DNA of 64,000 bases, taken from Iris pallida (Eukaryota; Streptophyta; Magnoliopsida; Asparagales; Iridaceae). A program made the position numbers and the translations under genes. The DNA lies in the NCBI GenBank assembly GCA_029216955.1, contig JANAVB010004177.1, positions 1-64,000 on the forward strand, written 5' to 3'. Shown in pieces: positions 27,481 through 39,658 of the stretch (the first letter of the stretch is position 1; every line of letters starts with the position of its first letter). The notes under the pieces are model-generated. The model did not search any database. It had not been told where the DNA came from and saw only the letters and a list, made by a program, of their open reading frames with translations.

Positions 27481-29529
27481 ATGTACCATCTTTGCATGCG
27501 TGCGTGAATTTCTTATCACTTTTCACGCTTACTTTTCACGTCCATTTTCCACGCTCATTTTCCACGCTCACTTTTCACGCTCACGCTGTACGTACGTGAA
27601 TTTCCCTCACACTCACACTGTGCGTGCCAACGTGAATCACTTTTCACGCTCACTCCGACTAGACTTGTTGGCGTGACTTATTGGTCTTAGCGTGACTTGT
27701 TGGCGTGACTTGTTGGCCTTAGTATAACCTACTAAACTTGGCGTGACTTTCTAACCTGGGTGTTACTATTTGCTCTATAACTTATTCATTTAATGATGGC
27801 ATGATAATTCTTCTATTATATCCTTACGCCTTTTTGCATGAACTTGATAAATCATGATATGTTAATATTGATAATACAGATTGTTATGTGGAATGCGCCT
27901 TGTGTCCTGATTGACCCATGGATACCCAGTAAGGCTGGAACTTAACTCTGAGGAGTTATAGACTCGACCCCACTGAATACTATTTGATTTTCATGCCTTG
28001 TCACCATTGATAATGATTGTGACATTGACTAATAATTGATCATGCGTTCCTAGTTGAAACTAAGAGACTGGCTAGTCGTCTTATTGAATTGAATGAATGA
28101 GACACGTTCATGTAATGAACTATTGCAATCGATTAGCCGATCCCGAATATTGGCATACAGGCATATACAGGTTTCAAATTATTTATTTATTTATTTAGTT
28201 ATTTATTTATCTTACAAAAACAGCATGTGTACTTTATGGTCAAGGCATGATGACTCCGTGGTTAGATTTGATTGTTGCATTACGCTATGTAAGACCAACA
28301 ACATAGCCGCACGGGTATCGTTGTAGAGTTGCGCATATCGTACCCCGTACAAAAGTACTCATTTGAATGACCATGATCCACGGCATGGGATTTCGCTTAA
28401 CGTAGAGACTATTAAGTTAAATAAAATAATGATTGCATGGAGAGAATGAATTCCCGAGTTCTTACATGGCAGCCCTCTTGGGACTAGTAGTGCCCGACAG
28501 GCCGGCTGGTTCCCACAGATACTGTAAATCTGTCACACGGGCAGGGAACGGTATCTGCTTATATTATTAAATTGTACATGCTATATTAACGGCGGGCGTC
28601 CCGCTGGGACTCGTCTAATTACATGATTGGCGCAATTGATTGACAGGATAGACTAGCCTTGCTCGCACATAGTAAGAACTGAGGAATCCCTATTTGCATA
28701 ATTCCAGGATAACTTGGGACTCACAATAGCAAACCGTAGTAGTTGATTGGCCGTTCAAGATGATTTGTTTGTGTACTGTACCTACTCTATTGCCTAACTG
28801 AGATGATCAGAATGTCAGGACATGACGGGCCAACTTCTATCCTTATTTGGTTGGGAGGTTGGTTCGAAGTGTCGTGACGTTATGTGAATCCTAGTAGAAA
28901 GCAGAGATCTATTATTATTCTCTTACTTACTGGTTTAATCCTTCATATCGTGCTCCCTTGTGGTACTTGCTATTAGAGGTCTAACCTCTCTGGTTTTGCA
29001 TGGCCAGATTTAGAGCCAGTCCTCGAGGATCCAGCTTACTTCTACCTCCAAGATGGTCAATACTAGAGGGATGATCGCAGGAGGACTCGAGTGGGTTTCT
29101 TACTTCACCACTCATTTTGTTATTTACTTTATACTTAGCCGTTTGGCACCGACATGTTAGTCGGATTATCTTGTACTTACTTTTACATAATTGTAATTAA
29201 GTCAGACTGCAGCTGATAACAATTGTGTATATGTTACTGTACCATCTGGCTATCTTTTGTAAAGCCAGATCTCAAGAACATTTTGACTGAGCGTTTGGGA
29301 CGCCTTACTGCTTATTCTCACATGTTCTCTATTTTTGCTTCTTGTTTGAATGATTGAGACAATAGATGTGAAGTGACCATAGTAAGACTTTCATGTAGTA
29401 TGCACCCCCCTCGTCTGGTTAGACAGCATTGATCGTATTATACGGTATTCATCTACCCGTAATACGTAACTGGCTGAGTTATTCCCCCGCTCTCCAGTAT
29501 TCTGGTTCTGGGGCGTGACAAGGTTTTAG

Positions 29530-29547
29530 TGGTGGCCCATGCAGGTC
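29530..29547 (+). other. Primer-binding site of element F, tRNA-Ile type
   Basis: TGGTGGCCCATGCAGGTC begins 9 bases after the LTR end. It is the same 18-mer as in element A and matches, from memory, the complement of the plant tRNA-Ile(AAU) 3' end including CCA. Confidence 0.75.
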
Positions 29548-29640
29548 TGATTTCAGACTTGTGGGGTGTTTGATTTATAGGATGTCTCAATCACACGTGT
29601 TCCCTCCTTGATCTCATGATTCGTTATTCTCAACCCTTGC

Positions 29641-31041
29641 TTGACATTCCAGTATCCTTTGACTTCATTGATCCTTCATGTCCGGTTGTTTGATTGTTCT
29701 CTTGTCCCTTTTCTTAGGGGTACTTCGTCCGCATCGGTCAGAGCTGGACAACAGCAGGGGCAACATGGGCAACCTGACCATGCTGGTCAGCAACAAGGGC
29801 CAGTCTCACCTCAGGAGGCTACCCAGGAAGAAGTGATAGTAGAAGCAGTGGTTGGATCACAGTATCCAGATATTCCACCACCACCAATAGTTCCACCTAC
29901 CCAAGTGGACACACCAGCCCTTCTGGAGATCATAAGAGGAATGATGACTACTCAGCAACATCAGATGTTGGCCCAGCAACGCATGCACACTCAGCTACAA
30001 GAGCAGAATGTGTTGCTCAACCAAGGACTGCAGACAGCTTTGGAAAGAGGAGTGAGGACTGATTCAGGAGCATCAGCCAGGTTTTGTAAGTACAACCCCC
30101 ACCGTTTCGAGGGCACGGAGGATGCCATCTCAGCAGATACATGGCTTAAGGATATTGAGGCTATTCTGACAGCAGCTAAGGTACCGGCAGAAGAACGTGT
30201 GGATCTAGTAAAGTTGTTACTTCAGGATCTCGTACGTGATTGGTAGGAATCAGAGGAAGTGGGCATCAGACGTCCTGTGGCTTGGGACGATTTCACTGCC
30301 AGATTCAAGACCAAGTACTATGGAGTTGTGGCACGGTTTGAGCTACAACAGAAGTTTATCAACCTCAGGCAGGCCGGCAAGACTGTAGATGCTTATGCAG
30401 TGGAGTTCTGCAGATTGAGTAGATTCGCCCCAGAGATGGTAGCAACAGAGCGCCAGAGGGCTATGAGGTTTCAGCAAGGGTTTTATCTTGAGCTCTTGCA
30501 ATTGATAGAGGGACACAATTACCAAACTTTTGACGAAGTATTGACGGCAACTCGAAGGCATGAGATCACCATTCAGAGGCTTGCAGTGAGGACTGGGGGT
30601 CAGAAGAGAACCCACAGTCAGATTGAAGGAGGAGGGGGAGCAGCGCCCCGAACAACAACACCATCCACTGGTATTCGTATCCACGATGTGGCGATACGAG
30701 GGCCAGCACCACCACCCAGGCAACAACAACAGCAACAGCAACAGCAACAGAGGAAGAACCAGCAACCCCCGGTGGGCTGCACTTATTATGGGAAGATGGG
30801 GCACACTAGAGATGTGTGTCGGACATTGAATGGACTGTGTCTGATATGTAGAAATCTAGATCATCGGGTTACCACATGTCCCATGAATTCGAGGTCAGGA
30901 GGGCCAGTGCAGCAGTTTCCTGCTCTGCCAGCACCAGGGGTAGGCCACTATCGAGGACCAGCGGTGGCAGTAAGGTCGTTGGCACAGCGTCCGTTACTGC
31001 CGCAGGCTCAGATGTTTCGGCAGCAGGGGCCGCCGATGTAG
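29641..31041 (+). pseudogene. gag: gag region of element F, two in-frame TAG codons
   Basis: The register runs from an ATG at 29641 (start uncertain; conserved sequence begins about 29740) through a Gln-rich N-terminus and the capsid region (CKYNPHRFEGTED...FCRLSRFAPEMV), with TAG at 30244-30246 and 31039-31041. The knuckle region follows a polyglutamine stretch. The first knuckle is CTYYGKMGHTRDVC, with Tyr where the second Cys should be; the second, CLICRNLDHRVTTC, is intact. Gag would package the element RNA. The frame continues without a shift into protease. Confidence 0.9.
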
Positions 31042-34000
31042 CAATACCAGCACAGACCACCCCAGCATCACCAAGGAAGGGGCCAGCAGCAGCATCAGGC
31101 TAGGCCGCAGCATGGAAACCAGCAAGGAGGTCGAGGGCAAGCATTCATTCTGTCCTTGGAGGAGGCATTGGCATCGAAAGATGTTGTGGCAGGTAACATT
31201 CTCGTCGCCTCATATCCCGCAGTAGCATTATTTGATTCGGGAGCATCCCATTCATTTATATCTGCACAATTTACGACACGACTAGGAATGGAGTTCGAGG
31301 CGTTGCCAATGAGGTTGAATATACTCACTGGTAATAGGCTCGTAGGAGTTAGTAGAGTTATTTTAGCATGTAGCGTTGTAGTTTGCGGGCATTCCTTACC
31401 CGCCCGGTTGATAGAATTTCCTGTTAGAAATTTCGACATTATCTTAGGCATGGACTGGCTGAAAGACAGTCATGCGACAATAGATTGTCGTAGAGGGAGT
31501 GTATCTTTTGATATTCCAGGCATGGAGCGGTTCACCTTAGTCAGATCAGAGGCAACTCAGCAAGAGCAGGGAGTAATAACGGCAATGGAAGAAGTTCAGA
31601 TTCCGAAGGTAGTTGAAGAGTTTCTAGACATATTTCTCGAAGAACTCCCAGGTCTACCACCGATTAGAGATATTGAGTTCAGTATAGAATTGGCACCAGA
31701 AACTAAACCGATATCAGATCGAGTTTACAGAATGGCAGATTCAGAGCAGGCCAAGGTATACTAGCATATAGAAGAACTGAAGGAGAAGAAGTTCATCCAA
31801 GCTAGCGTGTCACCATGGGCAGCACCAGTGGTACTTGTGGGGAAGAAGGATGGGTCATCCAGATTGTACATTGACTACAGGAAGCTTAACGCGGCAACAG
31901 TGAAGAACAAGTACCCATTACCCAGGATCGACGACTTACTTGATCAGTTGAGCAAAGCTAGAGTTTTTTCCAAGATAGATCTTCGTTCAGGGTACCATCA
32001 GGTGAGGGTTCGGAAGGAAGATATTCCCAAGACAGCGTTCAGGTCGAAGTATGGGCATTATGAATTCTTAGTAATGCCGTTTGGTTTGACCAATGCTCCA
32101 GCAATATTCATGGATTTGATGAATCGCATCTTTATGCCATACTTAGATCAGTTTGTCGTAGTATTTCTCGACGATATTCTCGTATACTCTGCTAGTGAAG
32201 AGGAGCATGAAGACCACCTCTGGAAAGTGTTACAGGTTCTGAGAGAGAACCAGTTGTATGCCAAGCTCAGTAAGTGTGAGTTTTGGTCGGATCACATTTT
32301 ATTTTTGAGTCACATCATATCAGGAGCTGGAGTAGCAGTAGATCCCAAGAAGATAGAAGTAGTAGAAAGTTGGCAAGTACCCAAGACCGTAGCAGATGTA
32401 CGGAGCTTCTTGGGATTAGTAGGATATTACAGAAGGTTTGTATCAGACTTTGCAAGGCTTTCAGCACCCATGACCCGCTTGACCCGGAAGGATGTACCAT
32501 TCGTTTGGTCGACAGAATGTCAGGCATCATTCGAGACTTTGAAGCAGAAGTTGATATCAGCACCTATTCTTACATTGCCAGTTGGACCCGGAGGTTTTAC
32601 AGTATATTGTGATGCGTCAGGTAAAGGACTTAGATGTGTCCTTATGCAACATGGGAAGGTGATAGCGTATGCATCTAGGCAGCTTCGGGACCACGAGAAG
32701 AATTATCCAACTCATGACTTGGAGTTGGCGGCAGTAGTATTTGCTTTGAAGCTATGAAGGCATTACTTATATGGTGATCGAGTGGATATGTACACAGACC
32801 ATAAAAGTCTGAAGTACATCTTTACTCAGAAGGAACTAAACATGAGGCAGAGAAGATGGTTGGAGTTGATCAAGGATTATGACATGGAGCTTCAGTATCA
32901 TCCAGGCAAGGCGAATGTAGTAGCAGACGCTCTCAGCAGGAGGGGCGGCGCATTTATGTTGACAACACAGAGGCATATCTTAGAAGACCTTCAGGAGATG
33001 GGCATTGAAGTTATACTTCCTAGTGATGTAGGAGTTCTAACAAGTCTGCAAGTTCAATCCGACTTGGTAGGCAGGATCAAGGCAGCTCAGGCACAAGACC
33101 CAAGGATTCAGAAGCTTAGGACAGAGTGTGAGTCAGGACTCAGAAAGGAGATAAGAATTCATGAAGATGGTACACTTAGGTTTGGATCACGTCTATGTGT
33201 GCCTAGTAGAGATATCAGACAGGAGGTTATGGCAGAAGCTCACAGTTCTCAGTATTCTATTCATCCTGGAGGGACCAAGATGTACCAAGATATCAAGCAG
33301 CATTTCTGGTGGAACGGGATGAAGAGGGAGATATCTAGATTCGTTTCCCGTTGCTTGGTATGTCAGCAAGTGAAGGCAGAACAGCAGAGGCCAGCTGGGT
33401 TATTACAACCGCTTCCTATTCCGGAATGGAAATGAGAGCATATTATAATGGACTTTGTGACCGGTTTACCGAGATCACCAAGTGGTAAGGACGCTATTTG
33501 GGTAATAGTGGACCGACTTACGAAGGTAGCACATTTTCTTCCTTTCAGAGTAGGACAATCTACAGAAAAGTTAGCAGAGTTGTATATGCAACAGATAGTC
33601 AGGCAGCATGGAGTCCCTGTCAGTATTGTTTCGGATCGAGATACCCGCTTTACATCACATTTCTGGAAGAGCTTACATCATAGTCTGGGTACCAAGTTAA
33701 GGTTTAGTACGGCCTACCATCCGCAGACGGATGGGCAATCAGAAAGAACGATTCAGACTTTGGAAGACATGTTACGAGCTTGCACTCTAGATTTTGGAGG
33801 ATCTTAGGAGAGTCACCTGCACTTAGTCGAGTTCTCATACAACAATAGTTATCAAGCCAGTATCCAGATGGCGCCATTTGAAGCACTATATGGTAAGAAG
33901 TGCAGGTCACCGCTTGCATGGGATGATATCGGAGAGAGGAAGATGTTAGGCCCAGAAATGATTATTCAGACGGTTGAAGTGATTAAGGGAATTAGTGAGC

Positions 34001-34491
34001 GACTTCGAGTTGCGCAGGACCGGCATCGTCATTGGGCGGACCAGTATCGTAGGCCGTTAGAGTTCTCTGTTGGGGACCACATATTCTTGCGGATCTTATC
34101 TACTCGTGGGTACATTAGATTTGGCGTTCGTGGGAAATTGAGTCCGCGGTACGTGGGCCCATTTGTTATCCTTGATCGGATAGGCGATGTTGCTTATCGT
34201 TTATCCCTCCCGCCTTCGTTACGAGAGGTGCATGACATGTTTCATGTATCTCAATTACGTAGGTATGTATCGGACCCAAGTCATATCCTCGATCATTTTG
34301 AGCTGGTTGTTGGTACCAACATATCTTACGAGGAACAACCTGTGTCCATTTTGGACCGAAGAGAGAAGATACTCAAGAACCGAACAATTAGTCTTGTCCG
34401 TGTTGCTTGGGGTCATCACTCCTTGGGAGAGTCAACGTGGGAACGTGAGGATGATATCCGATCACGGTATCCACACCTGTTTGACTCATAA
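31042..34491 (+). pseudogene. pol: pol of element F: protease, RT, RNase H, integrase, chromodomain; four nonsense codons
   Basis: Same register as gag. Aspartic protease DSGASHSFIS at about 31234; reverse transcriptase with [11 protein letters not shown] and catalytic FLDDILVY (LDD at 32167-32175); RNase H starting YCDASGKGL near 32608 and ending near NVVADALSR; integrase zinc finger (HX...HPGG...CLVCQ, about 33240-33370); DDE core with MDFVTGLP (33451), SDRDTRF and ...[14 protein letters not shown]-terminal chromodomain-like segment SILDRREKIL...STWEREDDI (about 34345-34460), ending at TAA 34489-34491. Stops: TAG 31762, TGA 32755, TGA 33433, TAG 33805. Catalytic residues are otherwise present. 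Confidence 0.93.
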
Positions 34492-34707
34492 GGTATATCT
34501 CTTTCTGTATACCTTGATTGTCCTGATTCTTCATGCTTGTCACCTTATGGGTAGAGCTACTTGATATCATGGATTGATAAATTTACATATATAGTACTTG
34601 CTTTTAATATGGTAAAATGATTGCTTGCTCACTAGAATTGCTTGTATTAGTTTAGCTCCGATATTTCTACCTGTTTGGATTTGAAATTTCGAGGACGGAA
34701 TTTTTTT

Positions 34708-34721
34708 AAGGTGGGTAGAGA
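34708..34721 (+). other. Polypurine tract of element F
   Basis: AAGGTGGGTAGAGA directly before the 3' LTR, preceded by a T run and CGAGGACGGAA, as in element A. Confidence 0.8.
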
Positions 34722-37717
34722 TGTCACTCCCCGTTCCAAGAATGCGTATTTTTATACATGTACAACTCATATATATTTATCTAGTATTTATCATGTATTA
34801 TCCTATATTTAAATTCCTTTAATTTCATGTTAATAAATTACCTGCATTTTATTTCCTGTAATTTTGTTCCTGCAATTTATTTCTGCATTTTTATTTCCTG
34901 CTTTTAACCTCTCTGCTTGCTTTCGGGTTGGCCTTGGTTGGATCCGTATGAACCCGACCCGATAACCCCACATACCACCACCCTTCCTATTTAAAGCCTC
35001 CATCTCCTTCTCTCTTCTCATAACTCTCATTCTTCACCATTACTTCTTCTTCTTCCTCTCATCACTTCTCCACCTACCAGCAGCAGCAGGCAAGTGCAAT
35101 CTTGCTACTTGCTTGGAGAACCATTTTTATGGTTCATTTCTCTTCCTCTCACGATCCTGAGAGAGTTTAGTACTTAGTATTTTTGATTTCGTTGACTTGT
35201 TTCTCCCAGATCTAAGTGTTTTTGTTCTTGGTTGTTCATGGGTTTGATCTCCCAACTTGGCGTGTATTTTCGGCTGTCCATGGGTTCTGAACCATGGAAA
35301 CTTCATTTCTGGCTTGGGACGAAGGTTCCTGAGTCACGCTCACGTTCTTACATGTCTGCGTGTATTTTTAGTCACGCTCACGTTCTTACGTGTCTGCGTG
35401 TATTTTTAGTCACGCTCACGTTCTTACGTGCGTGCGTGTATTTTCAGTCACGCTCACGTTCTTACGTGCGTGCGTGTATTTTCAGTCACGCTCACGTTCT
35501 TACGTGTTAGCGTAAATTTTTAGTCACGCTCACGTCTGGACGAGCGTGCGTGAATTTTCAGTCACGCACACATCTTTGCATGAGTGCGTGAATTTTCAGT
35601 CACGCAAACGTCTTTACGTATTTGCGTGAATTTTTAGTCACGCACACGTCCTTACATGTCAGCGTGAATTTTGAGTTACGCACCATCTTTGCATGCGTGC
35701 GTGAATTTCTTATCACTTTTCACGCTTACTTTTCACGCCCATTTTCCACGCTCATTTTCCACGCTCACTTTTTACGCTCACGCTGCGCGTGCGTGAATTT
35801 CCCTCACACTGACACTGTGCGTGCCAACATGAATCACTTTTCACGCTCACTCCGACTAGACTTGTTGGCGTGACTTATTGGGCTTAGCGTAACTTGTTGG
35901 CGTGACTTGTTGGCCTTAGTATAACCTACTAAACTTGGCGTGACTTTCTAACCTGGGTGTTACTATTTGCTCTATAACTTATTCATTTAATGATGGCATG
36001 ATAATTCTTCTATTATATCCTTACGCCTTTTTGTATGAACTTGATAAATCATGATATGTTAATATTGATAATACAGATTGTTATGTGGAATGCGTCTTGT
36101 GTCCTGATTGACCCATGGATACCCAGTAAGGCTGGAACTTAACTCTGAGGAGTTATAGACTCGACCCCACTGAATACTATTTGATTTTCATGCCTTGTCA
36201 CCATTGATAATGATTGTGACATTGACTAATAATTGATCATGCATTCCTAGTTGGAACTAAGAGACTGGCTAGTCGTCTTATTGAATTGAATGAATGAGAC
36301 ACGTTCATGTAATGAACTATTGCAATCGATTAGCCGATCCCGAATATTGGCATACAGGCACATGCAGGTTTCAAATTATTTATTTATTTATTTAGTTATT
36401 TATTTATCTTACAAAAACAGCATGTGTACTTTATGGTCAAGGCATGATGACTCCGTGGTTAGATTTGATTGTTGCATTACGCTATGTAAGACCTATAACA
36501 TAGCCGCACGGGTATCGTTGTAGAGTTGCGTATATCGTACCCCGTACAAAAGTACTCATTTGAATGACCATGATCCACGGCATGGGATTTCGCTTAACGT
36601 AGAGACTATTAAGTTAAATAAAATAATGATTGCATGGAGAGAATGGATTCCCGAGTTCTTACATGGCAGCCCTCTTGGGACTAGTAGTGCCCGACAGGCC
36701 GGCTGGTTCCCACAGATACTGTAAATCTGTCACACGGACAGGGAACGGTATCTGCTTATATTATTAAATTGTACATGCTATATTAACGGCGGGCGTCCCG
36801 CTGGGACTCGTCTAATTACATGATTGGCGCAATTGATTGACTGGATAGACTAGCCTTGCTCGCACATAGTAAGAACTGAGGAATCCCTATTTGTATAATT
36901 CCAGGATAACTTGGGACTCACAATAGCAAGCCGTAGTAGTTGATTGGCCGTTCAAGATGATTTGTTTGTGTACTGTACCTACTCTATTGCCTAACTGAGA
37001 TGATCAGAATGTCAGGACATGACGGGCCAACTTCTGTCCTTGTTTGGTTGGGAGGTTGGTTCGAAGTGTCGTGACGTTATGTGAATCCTAGTGGAAAGCA
37101 GAGATCTATTATTATTCTCTTACTTACTGGTTTAATCCTTCATATCGTGCTCCCTTGTGGTACTTGCTATTAGAGGTCTAACCTCTCTGGTTTTGCATGG
37201 CCAGATTTAGAGCCAGTCCTCGAGGATCCAGCATACTTCTACCTCCAAGATGGTCAATACTAGAGGGATGATCGCAGGAGGACTCGAGTGGGTTCCTTAC
37301 TTCACCACTCGTTTTGTTATTTACTTCATACTTAGCCGTTTGGCACCGACATGTTAGTCGGATTGTCTTGCACTTACTATTACATAGTTGTAATTAAGTC
37401 AGACTGCAGCTGATAACAATTGTGTATATGTTACTATACCATCTGGCTATGTTTTGTAAAGCCAGATCTCAAGAACATTTTGACTGAGCGTTTGGGACGC
37501 CTTACTGCTTATTCTCACATGTTCTCTATTTTTGCTTCTTGTTTGAATGATTGAGACAATAGATGTGAAGTGACCATAGTAAGACTTTCATGTAGTATGC
37601 ACCCCCCTCGTCTGGTTAGACATCATTGATCATATTATACGGTATTCATCTACCCGTAATACGTAGCTGGCTGAGTCATTCCCCCGCTCTCCAGTATTCT
37701 GGTTCTGGGGCGTGACA
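34722..37717 (+). repeat. 3' LTR of element F
   Basis: Starts TGTCACTCCCC and ends GGGGCGTGACA. It is the counterpart of 26522-29520, one CAG triplet shorter. It carries the same 38-bp repeats at about 35332-35677. Confidence 0.95.
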
Positions 37718-37722
37718 TATAT

Positions 37723-37985
37723 CCTTACATAAAATCAATCACAAAATCAATCCTTACACAAAATCAATCCATAAAACCAATCCTTACACAAAATCAATCC
37801 ATAAAACCAACACCAACTATTAAATCCTTACACAAAATCAATCCATAAAACCAACACCAACTATTAAATCCTTATACAAAATCAATCACAAAATCATTAT
37901 TCAAAATCCTTACACAAACAGTGAACATCCTTACACAAACAGTGAACATCCATAAAACCAACACCAACTATTAGGATTGTCAAGT
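37723..37985. repeat. Tandem repeat array of element I, right part
   Basis: Same unit as at 25590-26521. It is the continuation of the array beyond the F insertion and its TATAT duplication (37718-37722). Confidence 0.9.
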
Positions 37986-39024
37986 GTGAAATTAAAAATC
38001 ACTATAGTTCTTTTCTTGGATAAAGTAGTGAACATCCATATAATTTCTTATCACTAGTAGTTTACACATAATAGTTATTGAATTATACAAGTTTTGGTGG
38101 ATGAATAAAAATGAACTTATGTTAATGCGTACATGTGCACATATCAATTCATGATGAAACCCTAAGTTTACGAACGAAGTTTACGAACGAAGGTACTCAT
38201 TTTGGCCCATCACAGAACACAACATCCAAAAACCCACATCTCTATAATCAAACCCTAAGTTTACGAACGAAATTTCCACCAAAAAATCCTATCGTGAAGA
38301 GCGAACGAAGTTGGCACAAAAAACCTAGGCATAAAATTGAATTTCAGAGAGAGAAAATTAAAGGCATTATACCGCACGGTGAAGATCGAAGTTGCCGCAT
38401 TGTGAAGAACGGTTGTTGAAGCCTAGGGTTTTTTCCAGCACGAAGTTGTTGAAGCCTAGGGTTTTCTCTAGTGCAGTATCGAAGTAGAGGGGTTTTCTCC
38501 AGACCGGTTAGGTTTTCTCCAGAGCGGTTTCTGAGACGGAAAGAGAGGGGTTTCTGAGGGGGGAGAGAGAGGAGAGGTTTCTGAGAAGGGGAGAGACGAG
38601 GGTTTCTGAGAGGGGGGAGACGAGGGTTTTCTGAGAGAGCGGGGGAAGAGAGAAGTCGAGAGTTTCGAAAAGAGCGAGGGGAGAAGTCGAGAGTTTGGTT
38701 CTTATAAGCCTTAAAATTTTTTGTGGAAGACCGTCATTAATTTTAAAGACTTTGAAATAATTACCATAATGCAAATGAAAAAACCGTGGCAACTTTCTCG
38801 CATACACAATAGTTAACGGTTATTATCAAAACGTCAATATAAAAGATGCTCTTTCTTGACGGATCCTTCGAAACCGTTAACATACATGATATAAATGAGA
38901 TAAAACAACAAAAAAGGCCATCTCTTGACGTAAGCCTAAAACCGTCAAGATAAACCCTATTGTTGATGGTTTCCGACAACCGTTAACTTATAAACCGTCA
39001 AGAATCGTCATTTTTCTTGTAGTG
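37986..39024. repeat. Right flank and subterminal repeats of element I
   Basis: About 38150-38460 has repeated AAACCCTAAGTTTACGAACG and GAAGCCTAGGGTTTT motifs, then a GA-rich tract (38520-38700). TTGACGG/CCGTCAA subterminal motifs lie at about 38730-39010, and the terminus CTTGTAGTG ends at 39024. In the minus-strand direction this is the upstream, promoter side of the transposase gene. No protein-coding segment is supported. Confidence 0.7.
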
Positions 39025-39027
39025 ACA
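39025..39027. other. Right target-site duplication of element I (ACA)
   Basis: Matches 21125-21127. Confidence 0.8.
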
Positions 39028-39520
39028 TATATGAGATATTTCTATTGCCTATGGTTCCACACTTCCCCAGGCTCCTCTACATAATATTTTCAGCATACTT
39101 CAAATGGTCATAGAAAGCAAGCTTTTAGAAAAGATAAAGAGTACAAAACTCTCAATAAAGCCATGTAAGATGAGCACATACCATCAAATAAAGACTCCTT
39201 GCTTCCCTCTCAGACTCTACAGGGTCAAGTGATTCAAAACCACCAAAATTCTCCGAAACCAACAAAATTAAGAAGGATCTGGAACGGATTCAACTACCGA
39301 TACTGCAAACCATATATTAAGTGACCAACTATAAGGACTAGTTTACACATAGAAACAACAAATATATCTAGTCTTACAAATCTAAACTAGTTGAAGCAAC
39401 AATTCAGCTACATAACTCTCACCATACTATTCGATTTCGGCTCCACCATTACACAAGTAGTATAACCTTACTTAACCCTTTATGCCAAGTGACTTATAGT
39501 TATTGGAAGATATGTTTTAC

Positions 39521-39658
39521 CTGGATAGCACTCCATAAGTTCTTTTTAATTGACTCCGGTACTTTACGCCAATATGGGTAAGTAATTTTTACTAAGGACT
39601 TCACCTTGATGCCGCAATAAGTTGCCAAGATCATTTTTTCCATCGGCAATTGATTGCC
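39521..39658 (-). pseudogene. Upstream exon of the element O Ptta-type transposase gene
   Basis: 46 codons in phase 0, bounded by an acceptor (TGTAG) and a donor (GTAAAAC). It encodes ILATYCGIKVKSLVKITYPY and then WRKVPESIKKNLWSAIQ, which is the part of the Ptta/En/Spm transposase family that directly precedes the segment starting at 20309 (AKFDLDPNSK). The two exons join in frame across an intron that now holds element I. Exons further upstream were not found with confidence. Confidence 0.75.

Larger units (their letters stand above)
26522..29520 (+). repeat. 5' LTR of element F
   Basis: Starts TGTCACTGTCC and ends GGGGCGTGACA. It aligns with the 3' LTR almost without indels: the offset changes only once, by 3 bp, at a CAG triplet near 26880. 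It contains a TATA-like site at 26788, a 38-bp tandem repeat at 27135-27480 and a TTTA-rich tract near 28185. Short open frames inside it are not genes. Confidence 0.95.
26522..37717 (+). mobile_element. Element F: complete Ty3/gypsy chromovirus (Tekay/Del-like)
   Basis: 11,196 bp with LTRs of 2999 and 2996 bp, 5-bp duplication TATAT, tRNA-Ile-type PBS, gag-pol in one register and a polypurine tract. Pol order (protease, RT, RNase H, integrase) and a C-terminal chromodomain place it in the chromoviruses; the 3 kb LTRs and overall size fit the Tekay/Del lineage. LTRs differ by roughly 2% as judged by eye, which implies a recent insertion. Six nonsense codons show this copy cannot make its own polyprotein. 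Confidence 0.93.
21128..39024 (-). mobile_element. CACTA element I, complete with nested retrotransposon F
   Basis: Left end CACTACAAGATTAAGG and right end ...TTTTTCTTGTAGTG form the terminal inverted repeat CACTACAAGA, flanked by ACA on both sides. Both subterminal regions hold many copies of TTGACGG/CCGTCAA in both orientations. Without F and its duplication the element is about 6.7 kb. It encodes minus-strand TNP2/DUF4218 and DUF4216 sequences, but the N-terminal half of the transposase is missing, so it is probably non-autonomous. It sits in an intron of element O. Confidence 0.92.

Noticed and set aside
29530..29547. tRNA gene fragment
   Set aside because: Only 18 bases complementary to a tRNA 3' end are present, at the fixed PBS position. 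No full tRNA fold is nearby.
30343..30804. 153-codon minus-strand open frame with a poly-Leu segment
   Set aside because: It is antisense to the gag region of F; the Leu run is the reverse of the CAA/CAG repeat.
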